From: Marinobacter sp. LQ44
GTDB lineage: Bacteria > Pseudomonadota > Gammaproteobacteria > Pseudomonadales > Oleiphilaceae
DNA length: 64,000 nt
Reading direction: 5' to 3'
Assembly (NCBI RefSeq): GCF_001447155.2
Contig: NZ_CP014754.1
Location: 3,038,001-3,102,000 of the forward strand
Below are positions 38,323 through 47,635 of the stretch, piece by piece. Made by a program: the position numbers and the translations under genes. The notes beneath the pieces were generated by a model. The model had not been told where the DNA came from, ran no database searches, and was given only the letters and a program-made list of their open reading frames with translations. Position 1 is the first letter of the stretch; each line of letters begins with the position of its first letter.

Positions 38323-39660
38323 TCAGAACTTCAGGGTGATGGAGCCGCTGACGACGTGAACGTCACCGTCTGCTGTCACATCGGTTTCATTGCCATCAAA
38401 GTCGACCAGCGTGAAATCGCGTTTCTGCAGTTGCTGATACTGATAGCCCAGGTCCAGTCGCACCGGGTAAGCCAACAGGCGGGTCCGGTCATAGGTGGCG
38501 CTGATGCCAAGGCCAACGATGATTTTGTCGGTGTCCAGGTAGTTGAGTTCGGGATTACGCGTCGTTTTCAGCGGTGATTCTTCATAGGCAACACCACCTC
38601 GTACCGCGAAGTTCTTGTTCAACTGATATTCGCCGCCGAGGCGGGGAATGAGGATATCGTCAAACTGGATACGGTTGCCTGGAGCAACAGAGCTCTGGTC
38701 CTTGATCGTGTCGCTGGCGAAAATATCTTCGAGTTCCGACCAGTTCTGCTGCTCGATACTGCCGCCCACTCGCCAACCGTCGCCGACATACTGTGTGCCA
38801 ATAGCGAAGGTTTCCGGCTGGAAGGAGTCGATGGTGGTCACCGCCAGGCTCAGGCCCGGGTCTGGAATGGTCTGGGTAACGATGATGTTGGAGTCCACGG
38901 TGGTGGAGGCCGATGACTTGGTGCGATAGGTGAACGCGGTCTCCCAGCCATCCAGGAAGCAGTTGCTGTCCGGGCAGAAGGTGCTGCCCAGATCGACACG
39001 GGTGCCCAGAATGGTTTTCATGGAAGGCTCTGCGCTGACCGCCAGGCGCTCACGGCTGGTTTCGCCACCGAGGGTGGAAACCGCATCCAGGTTGGCGGTG
39101 GCTTCCAGAGTGATTCTGACCGAAGCGCCGACGGAAATACCGCGCCAAATCGGAGTGGCGCCGCCGATATTCAGGAACAGAGGTTCACGGCCATACTGAA
39201 GGTACTGACCGGTTTCGCTGGTTTCGGAGCCGAAGGCCAGCATTTCCTTGCCGTATTTCTCCACGCCGGCCACGAAGCCCAGGTAGATCGGATGCTTGAA
39301 ACGGGTCAGTGAGCCCAGATTGGTTTTCATGCCGATCAGCACGTGCTGGCTGGGCGAGCTGGAGACAATGTCGCCGTCGGCATTGGGGTTCTTCGAACGC
39401 AACTCCTGCTCTGCATGGAGTATGCCGCCTGTCAGCTCGCCGCGCTGGTCACTGGTCAGTGACGCGGGGTTGTAGTAAGTCGCGGACACCTGATCGTTGA
39501 ACATGGAGAGCGATTGAGCAGTGCCCACGTCGACGGGCATTACGCCGTAGCTGGTACCCAGGTTGCCCATACTGGCGTGAGCATTGAAAGAAAGGCCGGC
39601 AGTTGTTGTGACAATGGCCAGGGACAGAGCCCGCAGGGCAAAGCGGTGAGAACCTATCAT
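38323..39660 (-). CDS. FadL-family outer-membrane protein, copy B (aupA-like)
   Basis: A 445-residue beta-barrel precursor with a signal peptide ending at NAHASMG and the FadL-like mature start MGNLGTSYGVMPVDVGTAQSLSMFNDQVSATYYNPASL. It ends in KF, as barrels do. ATG 39660 follows AAAGGAGC; the longer frame to 39687 lacks a site. Compared with the copy at 43119-44462 it is similar over nearly all its length, including the shared SPSQHVLIGMKTNLGSLTRF and LYLGFVAGVEKYGKEMLAF blocks. FadL proteins move hydrophobic compounds, and AupA of Marinobacter is a FadL homologue for alkanes. Confidence 0.85.
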   Translation of the reverse strand: MIGSHRFALRALSLAIVTTTAGLSFNAHASMGNLGTSYGVMPVDVGTAQSLSMFNDQVSATYYNPASLTSDQRGELTGGILHAEQELRSKNPNADGDIVSSSPSQHVLIGMKTNLGSLTRFKHPIYLGFVAGVEKYGKEMLAFGSETSETGQYLQYGREPLFLNIGGATPIWRGISVGASVRITLEATANLDAVSTLGGETSRERLAVSAEPSMKTILGTRVDLGSTFCPDSNCFLDGWETAFTYRTKSSASTTVDSNIIVTQTIPDPGLSLAVTTIDSFQPETFAIGTQYVGDGWRVGGSIEQQNWSELEDIFASDTIKDQSSVAPGNRIQFDDILIPRLGGEYQLNKNFAVRGGVAYEESPLKTTRNPELNYLDTDKIIVGLGISATYDRTRLLAYPVRLDLGYQYQQLQKRDFTLVDFDGNETDVTADGDVHVVSGSITLKF

Positions 39661-39737
39661 GTGTAAAGCTCCTTTTATTTTTGTCATTCAGGTGTTCATG
39701 CGCCGGCGATCATGCGAGCCGTTTTCGTATCTACACC

Positions 39738-39766
39738 TCTATACTGGATACTAGCCCGCTTGTCTT
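39738..39766 (-). promoter_or_regulatory. Candidate sigma-70 promoter of aup-like operon copy B
   Basis: On the minus strand, AAGACA (39761-39766) and TATAGA (39738-39743) are 17 bp apart, each matching 4 of 6 consensus bases, about 80-100 bp before the ATG. The start of transcription would be near 39731. Confidence 0.45.
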
Positions 39767-39786
39767 TTTAGGACGTTGGCCCGGAT

Positions 39787-39802
39787 GACGTAAATTTACG
39801 TC
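39787..39802. promoter_or_regulatory. Perfect 16-bp palindrome upstream of copy B promoter
   Basis: GACGTAAATTTACGTC is a perfect palindrome centred about 63 bp upstream of the predicted transcription start, where an activator would bind. It is not present before the other aup-like copy. The regulator is unknown. Confidence 0.5.
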
Positions 39803-39919
39803 GATTTGAACACACAATTTCCCACTTACATGGTTAGACAAAAGCAGAGGTCTGTGTAGATCAATTCGGGTCAGGTTTGTTGGGGATTTGTGAATGAATG
39901 CGACGCTTTGTATAAAAAA

Positions 39920-39938
39920 GGCCAGCGGGTGGCTGGCC
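39920..39938 (-). terminator. Terminator after aup-like operon copy A
   Basis: A 7-bp stem (GGCCAGC with GCTGGCC) and 5-nt loop with a T-run on the minus strand, 50 bp after the stop codon of the copy A lipoprotein. Its stem closely resembles the one that ends copy B. The 327-bp gap 39661-39987 holds this terminator, the copy B promoter and the palindrome. Confidence 0.82.
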
Positions 39939-39987
39939 ATAAGGAAGGTTTGGTGGGGATAGCCCGCTTGCTTGAGCGGGCTGGCGC

Positions 39988-42900
39988 TTATTTCTGGGTA
40001 TAGGGGGACAAGTAGTTCAGGTTCAGTTTGCCTGGCGGGATTTCCAGATGAATCCGGCTGTTGGCATCAACCGCGACATTGGCGATGCCTCCACAGATGT
40101 AGGTAAACGGCCAGAGCCCGCAGAGACCGCCAGTGTTCTGGCCGGTGATTTCGATATTACCTCGGGCGTCCACGTTAATGGGTACAGGGTCTGTGTTGCT
40201 CAACGATATCTGCATTCGGCCATCGTCAAGGAAGGAGACAGGGCCTCTTAGTCTCAGGTTGTTGATTTCATAACTGCGCAGGTTGTGAGTCAAGTTGGCC
40301 GGCCCAATGCTCGGGTTCAAGTAGGGCGCATCCAGGTAAACGTTTAGCGAAGTCTCAAACGTCAGTTGCCCGCTCTCGTCGTTGGAAATGAAACCTTTGG
40401 GTGGAGTTCGACCGGCTTCGCTGTCGTTATCGTATCGGATGCGCATCAGCATCGGGCCGGTGGGGATCTCTTCGTTCGGACTCAGGTCGACGCTCAGTAT
40501 GAAATCCGGGAAGGCATCGATAAAGCTGGTGTCAATCCGGACCCAAACACTGCTGGAGGTTGTCGCCAATATCGACGGGTAGATATCAACTGGGATTATT
40601 GGTCCGTTATCGCCGTCATTAGCCTGGGGGCTGCCATAGACCAATGTATCGAGCATCGCGGTAAGATAAATGGATTGGTCGCTGGCACAGTCCAAACCAA
40701 CCTGGCAGCCAATATTCGCATCAGTTACAACGGTTGTGCTGTTCAGCGGTGAAACGCCCGTTGCCCTCAGCCCCGCCGAATTACCGGTCGTTTCATCACC
40801 TGTGGCACCTTGCTCGGTTCCCTTCTGGTAGGTCAGGTCAGAGTTGGCATCTGCGGTTGGCAGATTACGCAAAGGCAAACTGACGGTTTGCGACGTCTCT
40901 GCCGTTGCAATGAAATGATTTACCAGGGCCTGTCCACCAAAGGTTCGATTGTTTCGATTCCGTGTGCCCTGGGTAAGCAGTTCGGTCTGCAACGGAAGGC
41001 CCGAAACAGAGCGGATGGCTTCGTTGCTGTTCAAGGTATAACGATACTGAACTCCAGGTTCCCAGCCTACGACTGGCGTAATAACCAGACTGCGAGGCGT
41101 GCGGGTAACATCGTATTCGCCGACAGGTACTGAAACCCAGATGCCATCCTGGAATGCCTCCAGAGAGAAGCCGGTGCCTGGAATCAGGGTGTCTGGGTCG
41201 ATGTTCTGTGAAAATCGGACCACCAGAGGCTTATGACTTGCGTGCTCGGGAATCGGCAGCAGGTCGTCCGTTGTCTTGCCACCTGCGCATCGGCCTTGAT
41301 GGCCCTGGCTCAGGTTGATCGCGGTTTTGGTGCAAGGGAAGCCGGGCATGGTCGCCAGCACCAGCGGTGATTGATCCCCTGGGGTTCCCGGCAGTGTCGG
41401 CGCAAGGTTGAAATTCAGAGTGGTAGAGCCAAGGCTGAGCCCGGCTGTGTCCTTGATGTTCTCGAGAATCAAGCTGTACTCGGTGCCATGAGCAAGTGCT
41501 ACTTCAGGCTGAATAATCAGGACCGACCCGTTCAGAGAACGTTCGGCGGCAAGCTCGTTACCGCCCCCAAACAGTTTAACAGTGTCTTGATTAATGGTTC
41601 CCGGCAGTACAGGTTCCGAAAAGTAGACGATTAACGGGTCGCCGGGGCGCAATGTATCGGCGTAATCGTCGCCAGGTACCCAGCTTTTGATGAACGGTGC
41701 CTGAGTATCGGCAAAGTTCTCTGCCTTAGGCGCATCATTTGGGTTCCGATAGCCTTCAAGCCGGAAAGAAATCAGACCGGATGCCACATCCACGCCCATA
41801 ACGTCTGGCTCGATTACGCCAACCGCTTCGATGGTCAGGGTGCCTTGCTCCACAATGGCGGTACCAACCAGATGCACGTGCAGAAGTTCCTGGGCCAACG
41901 CAGCATTGGCAACGGTGTTGCCGGTAATGAGCGCCATGTCGATAAAGAGCTCAACCATCCGTGGCGCATTCTCATCATCGGTGTAGGGGTTCGCCATCAG
42001 AAAACCATTGGCATCTGACAGGAAGCGCACTTCTATTGCCTCTGATGAAAAACCTGCGGGCAGGGCGCCCGCCACGTTGACATCCACATTGGAGCCGGTC
42101 ATCAGGGTGCCCCGATCAATCCGCAGCGGTACGCTCTGTTTGTTGGCATCAAACCGCGGTATGTAGCCCAGCTCTGCGAAGACGGTTCCCTGCGCACGGG
42201 TACTGTTGTCCTGCCCCAAAAGAATTGAACGCAGGCCCACGGAGTTGAATCCCTCCCCGGACAGTGAAAGGTCTCCCAGCGTGGTTGTTGCGGTTTGTGG
42301 CATCCGTTCTCGCTCACCCTTGGGTGAACGGGAATCGAGCGGCTGGAAGGTCAGGGGGGTATCGTCTGAAAGGTTCAACGATGCCTGTGCCAGCATGCTG
42401 CGAATGTCGTCACTCAGGTGCAGGGAGTAGGTCTGGCTTGGGTCCAGATCTGATTCAGGGTCAACCGTGACTCGGTGACCACTGATATACAGCTGTGCTG
42501 CAACGGTTTCATCCTGGCCATCCAGCAATGCAATGGTGTCCCCGTAACGGACGGTTTGTTCATCCACCGGTTCGGTAAACTGAATCCGCAGGGTCGACAT
42601 GTCCGTTGCAGGGTACCGATCATTGCCAGCAGGAATAACCCGAGCCAGGTCAAAGCCAGTGCCTTCGGCCTGGTCCAATAACGGGCCTGTAGTGGCTGGC
42701 GCGGTGGTGAATTCAATGCCGCCATCAGGCAGCGTCACCACATCACCGCCCACCCTCAGATCCGTATTGATCAGCGTATAACGGGTACCGGGTAACAGCG
42801 CCTGTGCAGGCCGCACCGCAAGCCCCCGGTTCTCTGAGGTCATCTTCGCGTCGGTCAGTGTAACAGTGTCACCGTGCTCACTTTTCAACTGAAGGCTTGC

Positions 42901-43107
42901 AGCGAGTTCAGCTTCCGGAGTGGCGATACCCTGGGTAAAGCGCAGGAAAATGGGGGTGCTGGTGGCGACTGCCGCTTGCCCCGCCATGGGGTAGCTGAAA
43001 TACAGGTCGGCTTTTGCAATCTCTGATCTGTTGACGGTTTGCTCGTCCCTGCCGCAGCCTGCAACAACAGACGTGACCAGGGCCATTGCCAGAATGGAAC
43101 GCTTCAT
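39988..43107 (-). CDS. Large Ig-like-repeat lipoprotein, copy A (aupB-like position)
   Basis: A 1039-residue paralogue of the 35070-38309 protein. It has a lipobox signal peptide (VVAGCGR, Cys about 19) and the same arrangement of Ig-like modules (FSYPMAGQAAVATSTPIFLRFTQGI near 33-57, VYFSEPVLPGTINQDTV near 500, and RFSQNIDPDTLIPGTGF near 630). The two lipoproteins share layout and scattered blocks such as FDDGRMQ-type ends and AELGY but look much more diverged than their FadL-like partners. It begins 11 bp after the FadL-like gene. Role is inferred as for the paralogue. Confidence 0.72.
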   Translation of the reverse strand: MKRSILAMALVTSVVAGCGRDEQTVNRSEIAKADLYFSYPMAGQAAVATSTPIFLRFTQGIATPEAELAASLQLKSEHGDTVTLTDAKMTSENRGLAVRPAQALLPGTRYTLINTDLRVGGDVVTLPDGGIEFTTAPATTGPLLDQAEGTGFDLARVIPAGNDRYPATDMSTLRIQFTEPVDEQTVRYGDTIALLDGQDETVAAQLYISGHRVTVDPESDLDPSQTYSLHLSDDIRSMLAQASLNLSDDTPLTFQPLDSRSPKGERERMPQTATTTLGDLSLSGEGFNSVGLRSILLGQDNSTRAQGTVFAELGYIPRFDANKQSVPLRIDRGTLMTGSNVDVNVAGALPAGFSSEAIEVRFLSDANGFLMANPYTDDENAPRMVELFIDMALITGNTVANAALAQELLHVHLVGTAIVEQGTLTIEAVGVIEPDVMGVDVASGLISFRLEGYRNPNDAPKAENFADTQAPFIKSWVPGDDYADTLRPGDPLIVYFSEPVLPGTINQDTVKLFGGGNELAAERSLNGSVLIIQPEVALAHGTEYSLILENIKDTAGLSLGSTTLNFNLAPTLPGTPGDQSPLVLATMPGFPCTKTAINLSQGHQGRCAGGKTTDDLLPIPEHASHKPLVVRFSQNIDPDTLIPGTGFSLEAFQDGIWVSVPVGEYDVTRTPRSLVITPVVGWEPGVQYRYTLNSNEAIRSVSGLPLQTELLTQGTRNRNNRTFGGQALVNHFIATAETSQTVSLPLRNLPTADANSDLTYQKGTEQGATGDETTGNSAGLRATGVSPLNSTTVVTDANIGCQVGLDCASDQSIYLTAMLDTLVYGSPQANDGDNGPIIPVDIYPSILATTSSSVWVRIDTSFIDAFPDFILSVDLSPNEEIPTGPMLMRIRYDNDSEAGRTPPKGFISNDESGQLTFETSLNVYLDAPYLNPSIGPANLTHNLRSYEINNLRLRGPVSFLDDGRMQISLSNTDPVPINVDARGNIEITGQNTGGLCGLWPFTYICGGIANVAVDANSRIHLEIPPGKLNLNYLSPYTQK

Positions 43108-43118
43108 ACTACACCTCG

Positions 43119-44462
43119 TCAGAACTTGAAGGTCACAGAGCCCGCGACAACGTGCACGTCGCCATCGGTTTCGACGGTTTCATTGGCGGTTTCGCTACCA
43201 AACGGGGTTACCTGAAAATCCCGCTTCTGCAGTTGCTGGTACTGGTAGCCGAGATCAAACCGGACCGCATAGGCAAACAGGCGAGTGCGCTCGTATTCAG
43301 CGCTGACGCCCAGACCCACTACGATCTTGTCGTTGTCGAAGTAGTTGACCTCCGGATTCTGGGTGCTGCGAAGGGGCGATTCTTCATAAGAAACGCCCGC
43401 GGTGACAGCAAAGGCTCTGGTAAGCTGGTATTCACCGCCAATTCTGGGGACGAGAATGTCGTCAAAAGACATTCTCAACCCTTCACTGACACCGCTTTGA
43501 TTCTTGATGGTGTCATTGGCGAAGACATCTTCAAGTTCCGACCACTTCTGATGTTCGAGACTGGCTCCAACACGCCAGCCATCACCCCGGTAATGCAGGC
43601 CGAAAGCAATGATCTCGGGCTGGAAGGAGTCAATGGTGGAGACAGCCAGAGGCAATCCCGGCTCGGGAATCACCTGGGGCACCACCACATTGGCGTCCAC
43701 CGTGGTTTTGGTATTGGAGCGAGCGCGATAGGCGAGGGCCGTCTCGAAGCCGCTAACGATGCACGCCTGCTCCGGGCAGATCGTTTCACCAAGATCGACG
43801 TTGACGCTGGCAATGCCTTTGATAGACGGTTTTGCGCTCACCCCCAGCCGTTCCTGGCTGGTCTCTCCGGCGAGCGTAGAGCGTGCGTCGAGGCTGGCTT
43901 CAGCCTGAAGGGTAATCCGTGCGGCCACACCTGCATCAATTCCGCGCCAGATCTTGGTTGCCCCACCGATGTTCAGGAACAGAGGCTCGCGGCCGTATTG
44001 CAGAAACTGGCCGTCTTCCGAGGTTTCCGATTCAAACGCCAGCATTTCCTTTCCGTATTTCTCAACGCCCGCCACAAAGCCCAGATACAGCGGATGGCCG
44101 AAACGAGTCAGCGAGCCCAGATTGGTTTTCATGCCAACCAGTACGTGCTGGCTTGGGGAGTTGGACACCACATCACCATCCCGAGTGGGGCTGCTGGCGC
44201 GCAGCTCCTGCTCGGCATGCAGCAGGCCGGCGGTGAGCTCACCCCGGGGGTCCTTGGTCAGATAGGCTGGGTTGTAATAGGTGGCAGACACTTGTGTATT
44301 AAACATCGACAGTGCCTGTGCTGAGGCTATGTCACTGGGCATCACGCCATAGGTTGTGCCAAGGTTTCCCATGCTGGCAAACACGGGTAACGACAGGGAT
44401 AGACTGATCGCCGAAACAGAGGCGCAGAGAATCCGCTTACCTGCGAAATCAAAGCCGTGCAT
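43119..44462 (-). CDS. FadL-family outer-membrane protein, copy A (aupA-like)
   Basis: A 447-residue barrel precursor with a signal peptide ending at VFASMGN and the mature start MGNLGTTYGVMPSDIASAQALSMFNTQVSATYYNPAYL. It ends in KF. It is collinear with the copy at 38323-39660 and clearly the product of duplication. The ATG at 44462 is the first start in frame that yields a complete signal peptide. First gene of the second aup-like operon. Confidence 0.85.
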   Translation of the reverse strand: MHGFDFAGKRILCASVSAISLSLSLPVFASMGNLGTTYGVMPSDIASAQALSMFNTQVSATYYNPAYLTKDPRGELTAGLLHAEQELRASSPTRDGDVVSNSPSQHVLVGMKTNLGSLTRFGHPLYLGFVAGVEKYGKEMLAFESETSEDGQFLQYGREPLFLNIGGATKIWRGIDAGVAARITLQAEASLDARSTLAGETSQERLGVSAKPSIKGIASVNVDLGETICPEQACIVSGFETALAYRARSNTKTTVDANVVVPQVIPEPGLPLAVSTIDSFQPEIIAFGLHYRGDGWRVGASLEHQKWSELEDVFANDTIKNQSGVSEGLRMSFDDILVPRIGGEYQLTRAFAVTAGVSYEESPLRSTQNPEVNYFDNDKIVVGLGVSAEYERTRLFAYAVRFDLGYQYQQLQKRDFQVTPFGSETANETVETDGDVHVVAGSVTFKF

Positions 44463-44849
44463 TGTAATACTCCGTTGTTTTTTTTAGTCGCTTGTCGGTC
44501 TTGTGACCGATTTATCATTATCCTGTGATCATAAGCTGGACGGAGCATTGCGTGGTGTGGCTTTGGTGACAGGTAAAAAGGCGTCTGAGGGTCAAGCTTG
44601 ATATAAGTTATTGCCTGGCATTGGGTTTACGAGCCAGCCCGAGAAGTGCGAGAGCGATCACGTTGTCCGTTTTGTGATGAGTTTCACGTATTTTGGGGCT
44701 TCAGCCGTGTGTTAGTGAGCGCGGTAATTCTGTTTGATGCGTAAAGAAACCTGACAGCGACTTCTATGGTGGGCCAGGATCAGCGTGGTCGCTAAAAACA
44801 AAGCCCCCCAAGAGGAGGGCTTTGAAGTGAGGGCAACGTTTCTAGCTGT
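44463..44849. other. Gap between the aup-like operon A and the PEP-CTERM gene
   Basis: No gene is seen in these 387 bp. The minus-strand promoter of the aup-like operon must lie here. A small inverted repeat (TCGGTC at 44495-44500 with GACCGA at 44505-44510) lies about 35-50 bp before the ATG and could be an operator. The left part is AT-rich and the PEP-CTERM terminator occupies the right end. Confidence 0.5.
44802..44825 (-). terminator. Terminator of the PEP-CTERM gene
   Basis: AAAGCCC and GGGCTTT arms with one internal mismatch form a stem-loop, and the minus strand runs on into TTGTTTTTAG. It lies about 25 bp after the PEP-CTERM stop codon. Confidence 0.75.
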
Positions 44850-45368
44850 TTATGCAGTGCGTTGCAGCTTCCGGCGAACCGTCAGCAATCCCAGTATGCC
44901 AAGACCAAGAAGGCCCAGCGTGCCCGGTTCGGGAACGGTAACGGTACCGCCGTTGAACTCAGTCAGATGGCTGAGCTGAAGATCTTCTTTGTCCTTGAAG
45001 TAGTCCAGAAGCCGGAACACGCCCCAATCCATGTTGGGCTCGTTCTTGAACAGAACGTGTGTGCGGGCGTCTTTCAACAGAAAGTAGGACGGTGTGGTCA
45101 TCAGCTGAAACGCGACGATACCAGCGTCCTCGAGCGTTACCTGAAAATTGGCAGGCTCTGTTTTTCCAGCATACGTCAACGTGGTGCCCACAACACTTGA
45201 TGCCCAGGTAGCCTCTGTGGCCGGGTTTGAAGGGCTTAGGCCGTCAATTTGGCCGAGAAACGTATCGACCCCTCCAACGTCTGTACCACCCGCGATGGTG
45301 TACGCAAAAGCACTGCCACTGACACTGAAGGCCAGTAACGCACTGAATAATACGGTTTTGATTTTCAT
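44850..45368 (-). CDS. PEP-CTERM sorting domain protein
   Basis: A 172-residue exported protein with an N-terminal signal peptide (LLAFSVSGSAFA) and a C-terminal PEP-CTERM tripartite tail: VPEPGTLGLLGLGILGLLTVRRKLQ, that is a VPEP motif, a hydrophobic helix and a basic end. Such proteins are cut and attached by an exosortase and are usually part of an extracellular polysaccharide or biofilm system. The middle has no recognised domain. No exosortase is in the window. Confidence 0.88.
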   Translation of the reverse strand: MKIKTVLFSALLAFSVSGSAFAYTIAGGTDVGGVDTFLGQIDGLSPSNPATEATWASSVVGTTLTYAGKTEPANFQVTLEDAGIVAFQLMTTPSYFLLKDARTHVLFKNEPNMDWGVFRLLDYFKDKEDLQLSHLTEFNGGTVTVPEPGTLGLLGLGILGLLTVRRKLQRTA

Positions 45369-45661
45369 GATGACACACTCCTTGAGATCAGCACCTGTCG
45401 GTGACCAACGGCACCCTGTATCGATCTTGCACTACCCATTCCTCAAGGGCGTGTAGTGTCGGGTTTCCATACGGATGTCATAGAGGATTAAGCAAGCGGT
45501 GGGCCAAGGTTTCAGGGCATTGATCGATATAAGATTTTTGTCTCTGTTCGTGCCAGGTGTGTAAAGTTATCTGACGTTGAGCAAGGCAGGCCTGTTTAGT
45601 GATTTGTCACGACGCTCCAACCAGCAGGTTGTCAGCGCCAGCCACGCTTGCCAGGGATCTG

Positions 45662-47278
45662 TTAGAGCCGTTCGGTTTGCGAAACGGCCAGCGTGAGCCC
45701 CTCGCCCTTAATCAGCTCAATGGAAAGATCAGGATTTATGTCCCGAAAAATATTCAGATGAGAAACTGGAGTGCTGGCGTTTTCGCTTCCATGAATGAGT
45801 TTCAAGGTCAGGTTCGGAGTTTCCAACAGATGGCCCCAATCCTGAATCATGATCCTGAGGTCCTCCAGGTACCCCGCCCCGAGTTGATTGACATAAAACC
45901 CATAGGCTGCAACTACCCCTTGTTTCAGGGAGTTTTTGCGAATCACATGTTCATCCGGCTCCACGCCCTCGAAAATCACTTTCGGCCACTGTTCAGGGCC
46001 GAGCTTTCTCATCCTCAGGATCAGCAGGCGAATCAATAACCTGGCCAGCCAGGGCGCGTGGCGGGCAGCTTGAATGAAGATGGCCTGATGAGCTGGCATG
46101 GCGTTGATCTGTTCCAGCTCCTTGAACGGTGGCGCGGCAGAGACAGAAACAACGCCGTTTATCTGGATGCCGGAGTGTTGCATGAGCGCAAGTGCCGGTA
46201 TCAGGGCGACTTCGTGGGACAGAATGGTTACCTTGGAGATCGACAGGGAGCCAAGTACGGCGAGGATATCGTGGCACTGGCTTTCCAGTGGGTCTTCGGT
46301 TTTGTCCGATGGTTCGGTCCGGCCATAGCCGGCACGTTCAACGGCTATGACATCCAGACCAAACTGCGCGGCCAGTCGCCGCTCATCCGGAAAATCCCCG
46401 GCACCGAAAGACGGACCGTGCAGGAAAAGCACTGGCCGTCCGCCGGGTTTGCCAAATCTTCGCCAGCCAATCTGTCGTTGCTCGCGAAACAGCTCATGGA
46501 TGCTCATGGGGTAATTGTCGTAGTGAACGGAAAGCAGATCCCCCTTTGTCGTCACGGTATCCATTGCAGTCGCTGCAGAGGCCGCCATAGTGGCGGCCTG
46601 CACCTGGCTTTTGGCACCGAGCTTTTGCAACAGACTTTTGATCTGTTGCCGCACGGTGGCCACGGAACTGCCTCGCTCCCCGGCGATCTCTTCTGACGAG
46701 CAGCCGCGAGACAGAAGCGCGAGGATATGCCGCTCGCTGGCGGACAGGCCGAACACGTCGGCAAACGCCAAATCGATGGATTCCGGCCAGTGTTGTTGCA
46801 AGGCATTTAGCACAAAGGTTTTCAGCTTCTGGTGGTACATGCCCACGAGAATCAAAGGCAGGGCATGCTCATCACTGCCTTTTCGATAGGCCTTAAGCAG
46901 CGTGGGACCCTGAGCAGTGGCAAGGCGTTCTTTGAACTGATGGAAAGCCTCCGGGCTGATGCCAAGAGCGACCAATCCATCACCGGATTGCATATCAAAC
47001 AATTGGGCTGCGCCCACGTTGAGCGCGACCACCTGGCCAGACTCATTGAGCGCCAGGGCGGGCGCTGTGTGGTCGTTGACCAGTTTGTACAGCGGGTCGT
47101 GCCCGGTTGCACGCTCCTCTAGGTCATGCAGGGCGGTCGACAGCTCCAGCGCAAGTTCCGTAGGTAGGATGGCTTGCGAGCTGAGATCCGGTGCCAGGGC
47201 CACTATCAGGTCCGCAAACTCAGCCTTCCTGGCTGCCACTGCAGACACCAGTTCCTTGAGATTTTGTTTGTCTGGCAT
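45662..47278 (-). CDS. PAS-LuxR-alpha/beta hydrolase fusion regulator
   Basis: A 538-residue cytoplasmic protein. Residues about 65-160 look like a PAS domain (PALALNESGQVVALNVGAAQLF), about 178-235 are a LuxR-type helix-turn-helix (LSASERHILALLSRGCSSEEIAG, VATVRQQIKSLLQKL), and about 270-538 are an alpha/beta hydrolase fold (RPVLFLHGPSFGAGD, AVERAGYGRTEP). The triad positions are degenerate: the nucleophile elbow is ILSHEVAL with Glu356 where serine would be, and the last-histidine position reads GEGLTL with Leu528. It is divergent from the methyltransferase/ATP-grasp operon and probably regulates it, inferred from position. Confidence 0.8.
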   Translation of the reverse strand: MPDKQNLKELVSAVAARKAEFADLIVALAPDLSSQAILPTELALELSTALHDLEERATGHDPLYKLVNDHTAPALALNESGQVVALNVGAAQLFDMQSGDGLVALGISPEAFHQFKERLATAQGPTLLKAYRKGSDEHALPLILVGMYHQKLKTFVLNALQQHWPESIDLAFADVFGLSASERHILALLSRGCSSEEIAGERGSSVATVRQQIKSLLQKLGAKSQVQAATMAASAATAMDTVTTKGDLLSVHYDNYPMSIHELFREQRQIGWRRFGKPGGRPVLFLHGPSFGAGDFPDERRLAAQFGLDVIAVERAGYGRTEPSDKTEDPLESQCHDILAVLGSLSISKVTILSHEVALIPALALMQHSGIQINGVVSVSAAPPFKELEQINAMPAHQAIFIQAARHAPWLARLLIRLLILRMRKLGPEQWPKVIFEGVEPDEHVIRKNSLKQGVVAAYGFYVNQLGAGYLEDLRIMIQDWGHLLETPNLTLKLIHGSENASTPVSHLNIFRDINPDLSIELIKGEGLTLAVSQTERL

Positions 47279-47624
47279 CTGTCTCCGCCGGATTTGTGTT
47301 ATCGGTTAAACGAAACCGGGGCCTTACCGGATCACTTTATACCAGATGGTAGATGCTGCCCTGAGCTAGGCGTATTAATGTTAACCAAAAAATCAGGGGA
47401 GTCACGGGCAGGTGATCGCAGACTATGCAGAAATTTTCCAGCACCGGGGCGGCAGCTACCACCGAGCCATGTTAAATGTGCCCCATGCCCGGGTGCGTGA
47501 GTTTCAGCGGGCCGTTGAGCCGCTGGCTGCGGATCTCGCTGCTAATCCCATGCTGCGGGTAGCGGATGTGCCCGCCGGTGGTGAGTATCTTCAGTATTTC
47601 CTTCCCAATTCCATCATCTATCAG

Positions 47625-47635
47625 GGCTTTGACCC
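47625..47635. repeat. Target-site duplication, left copy
   Basis: GGCTTTGACCC occurs here and again at 48965-48975, directly flanking the IS ends, so it is an 11-bp target duplication. Confidence 0.9.

Noticed and set aside
43086..44324. 412-codon plus-strand frame opposite the FadL-like gene
   Set aside because: It is a mirror of the minus-strand codon bias. It shows no family motifs, and the opposite strand carries a FadL protein with a signal peptide and a paralogue.
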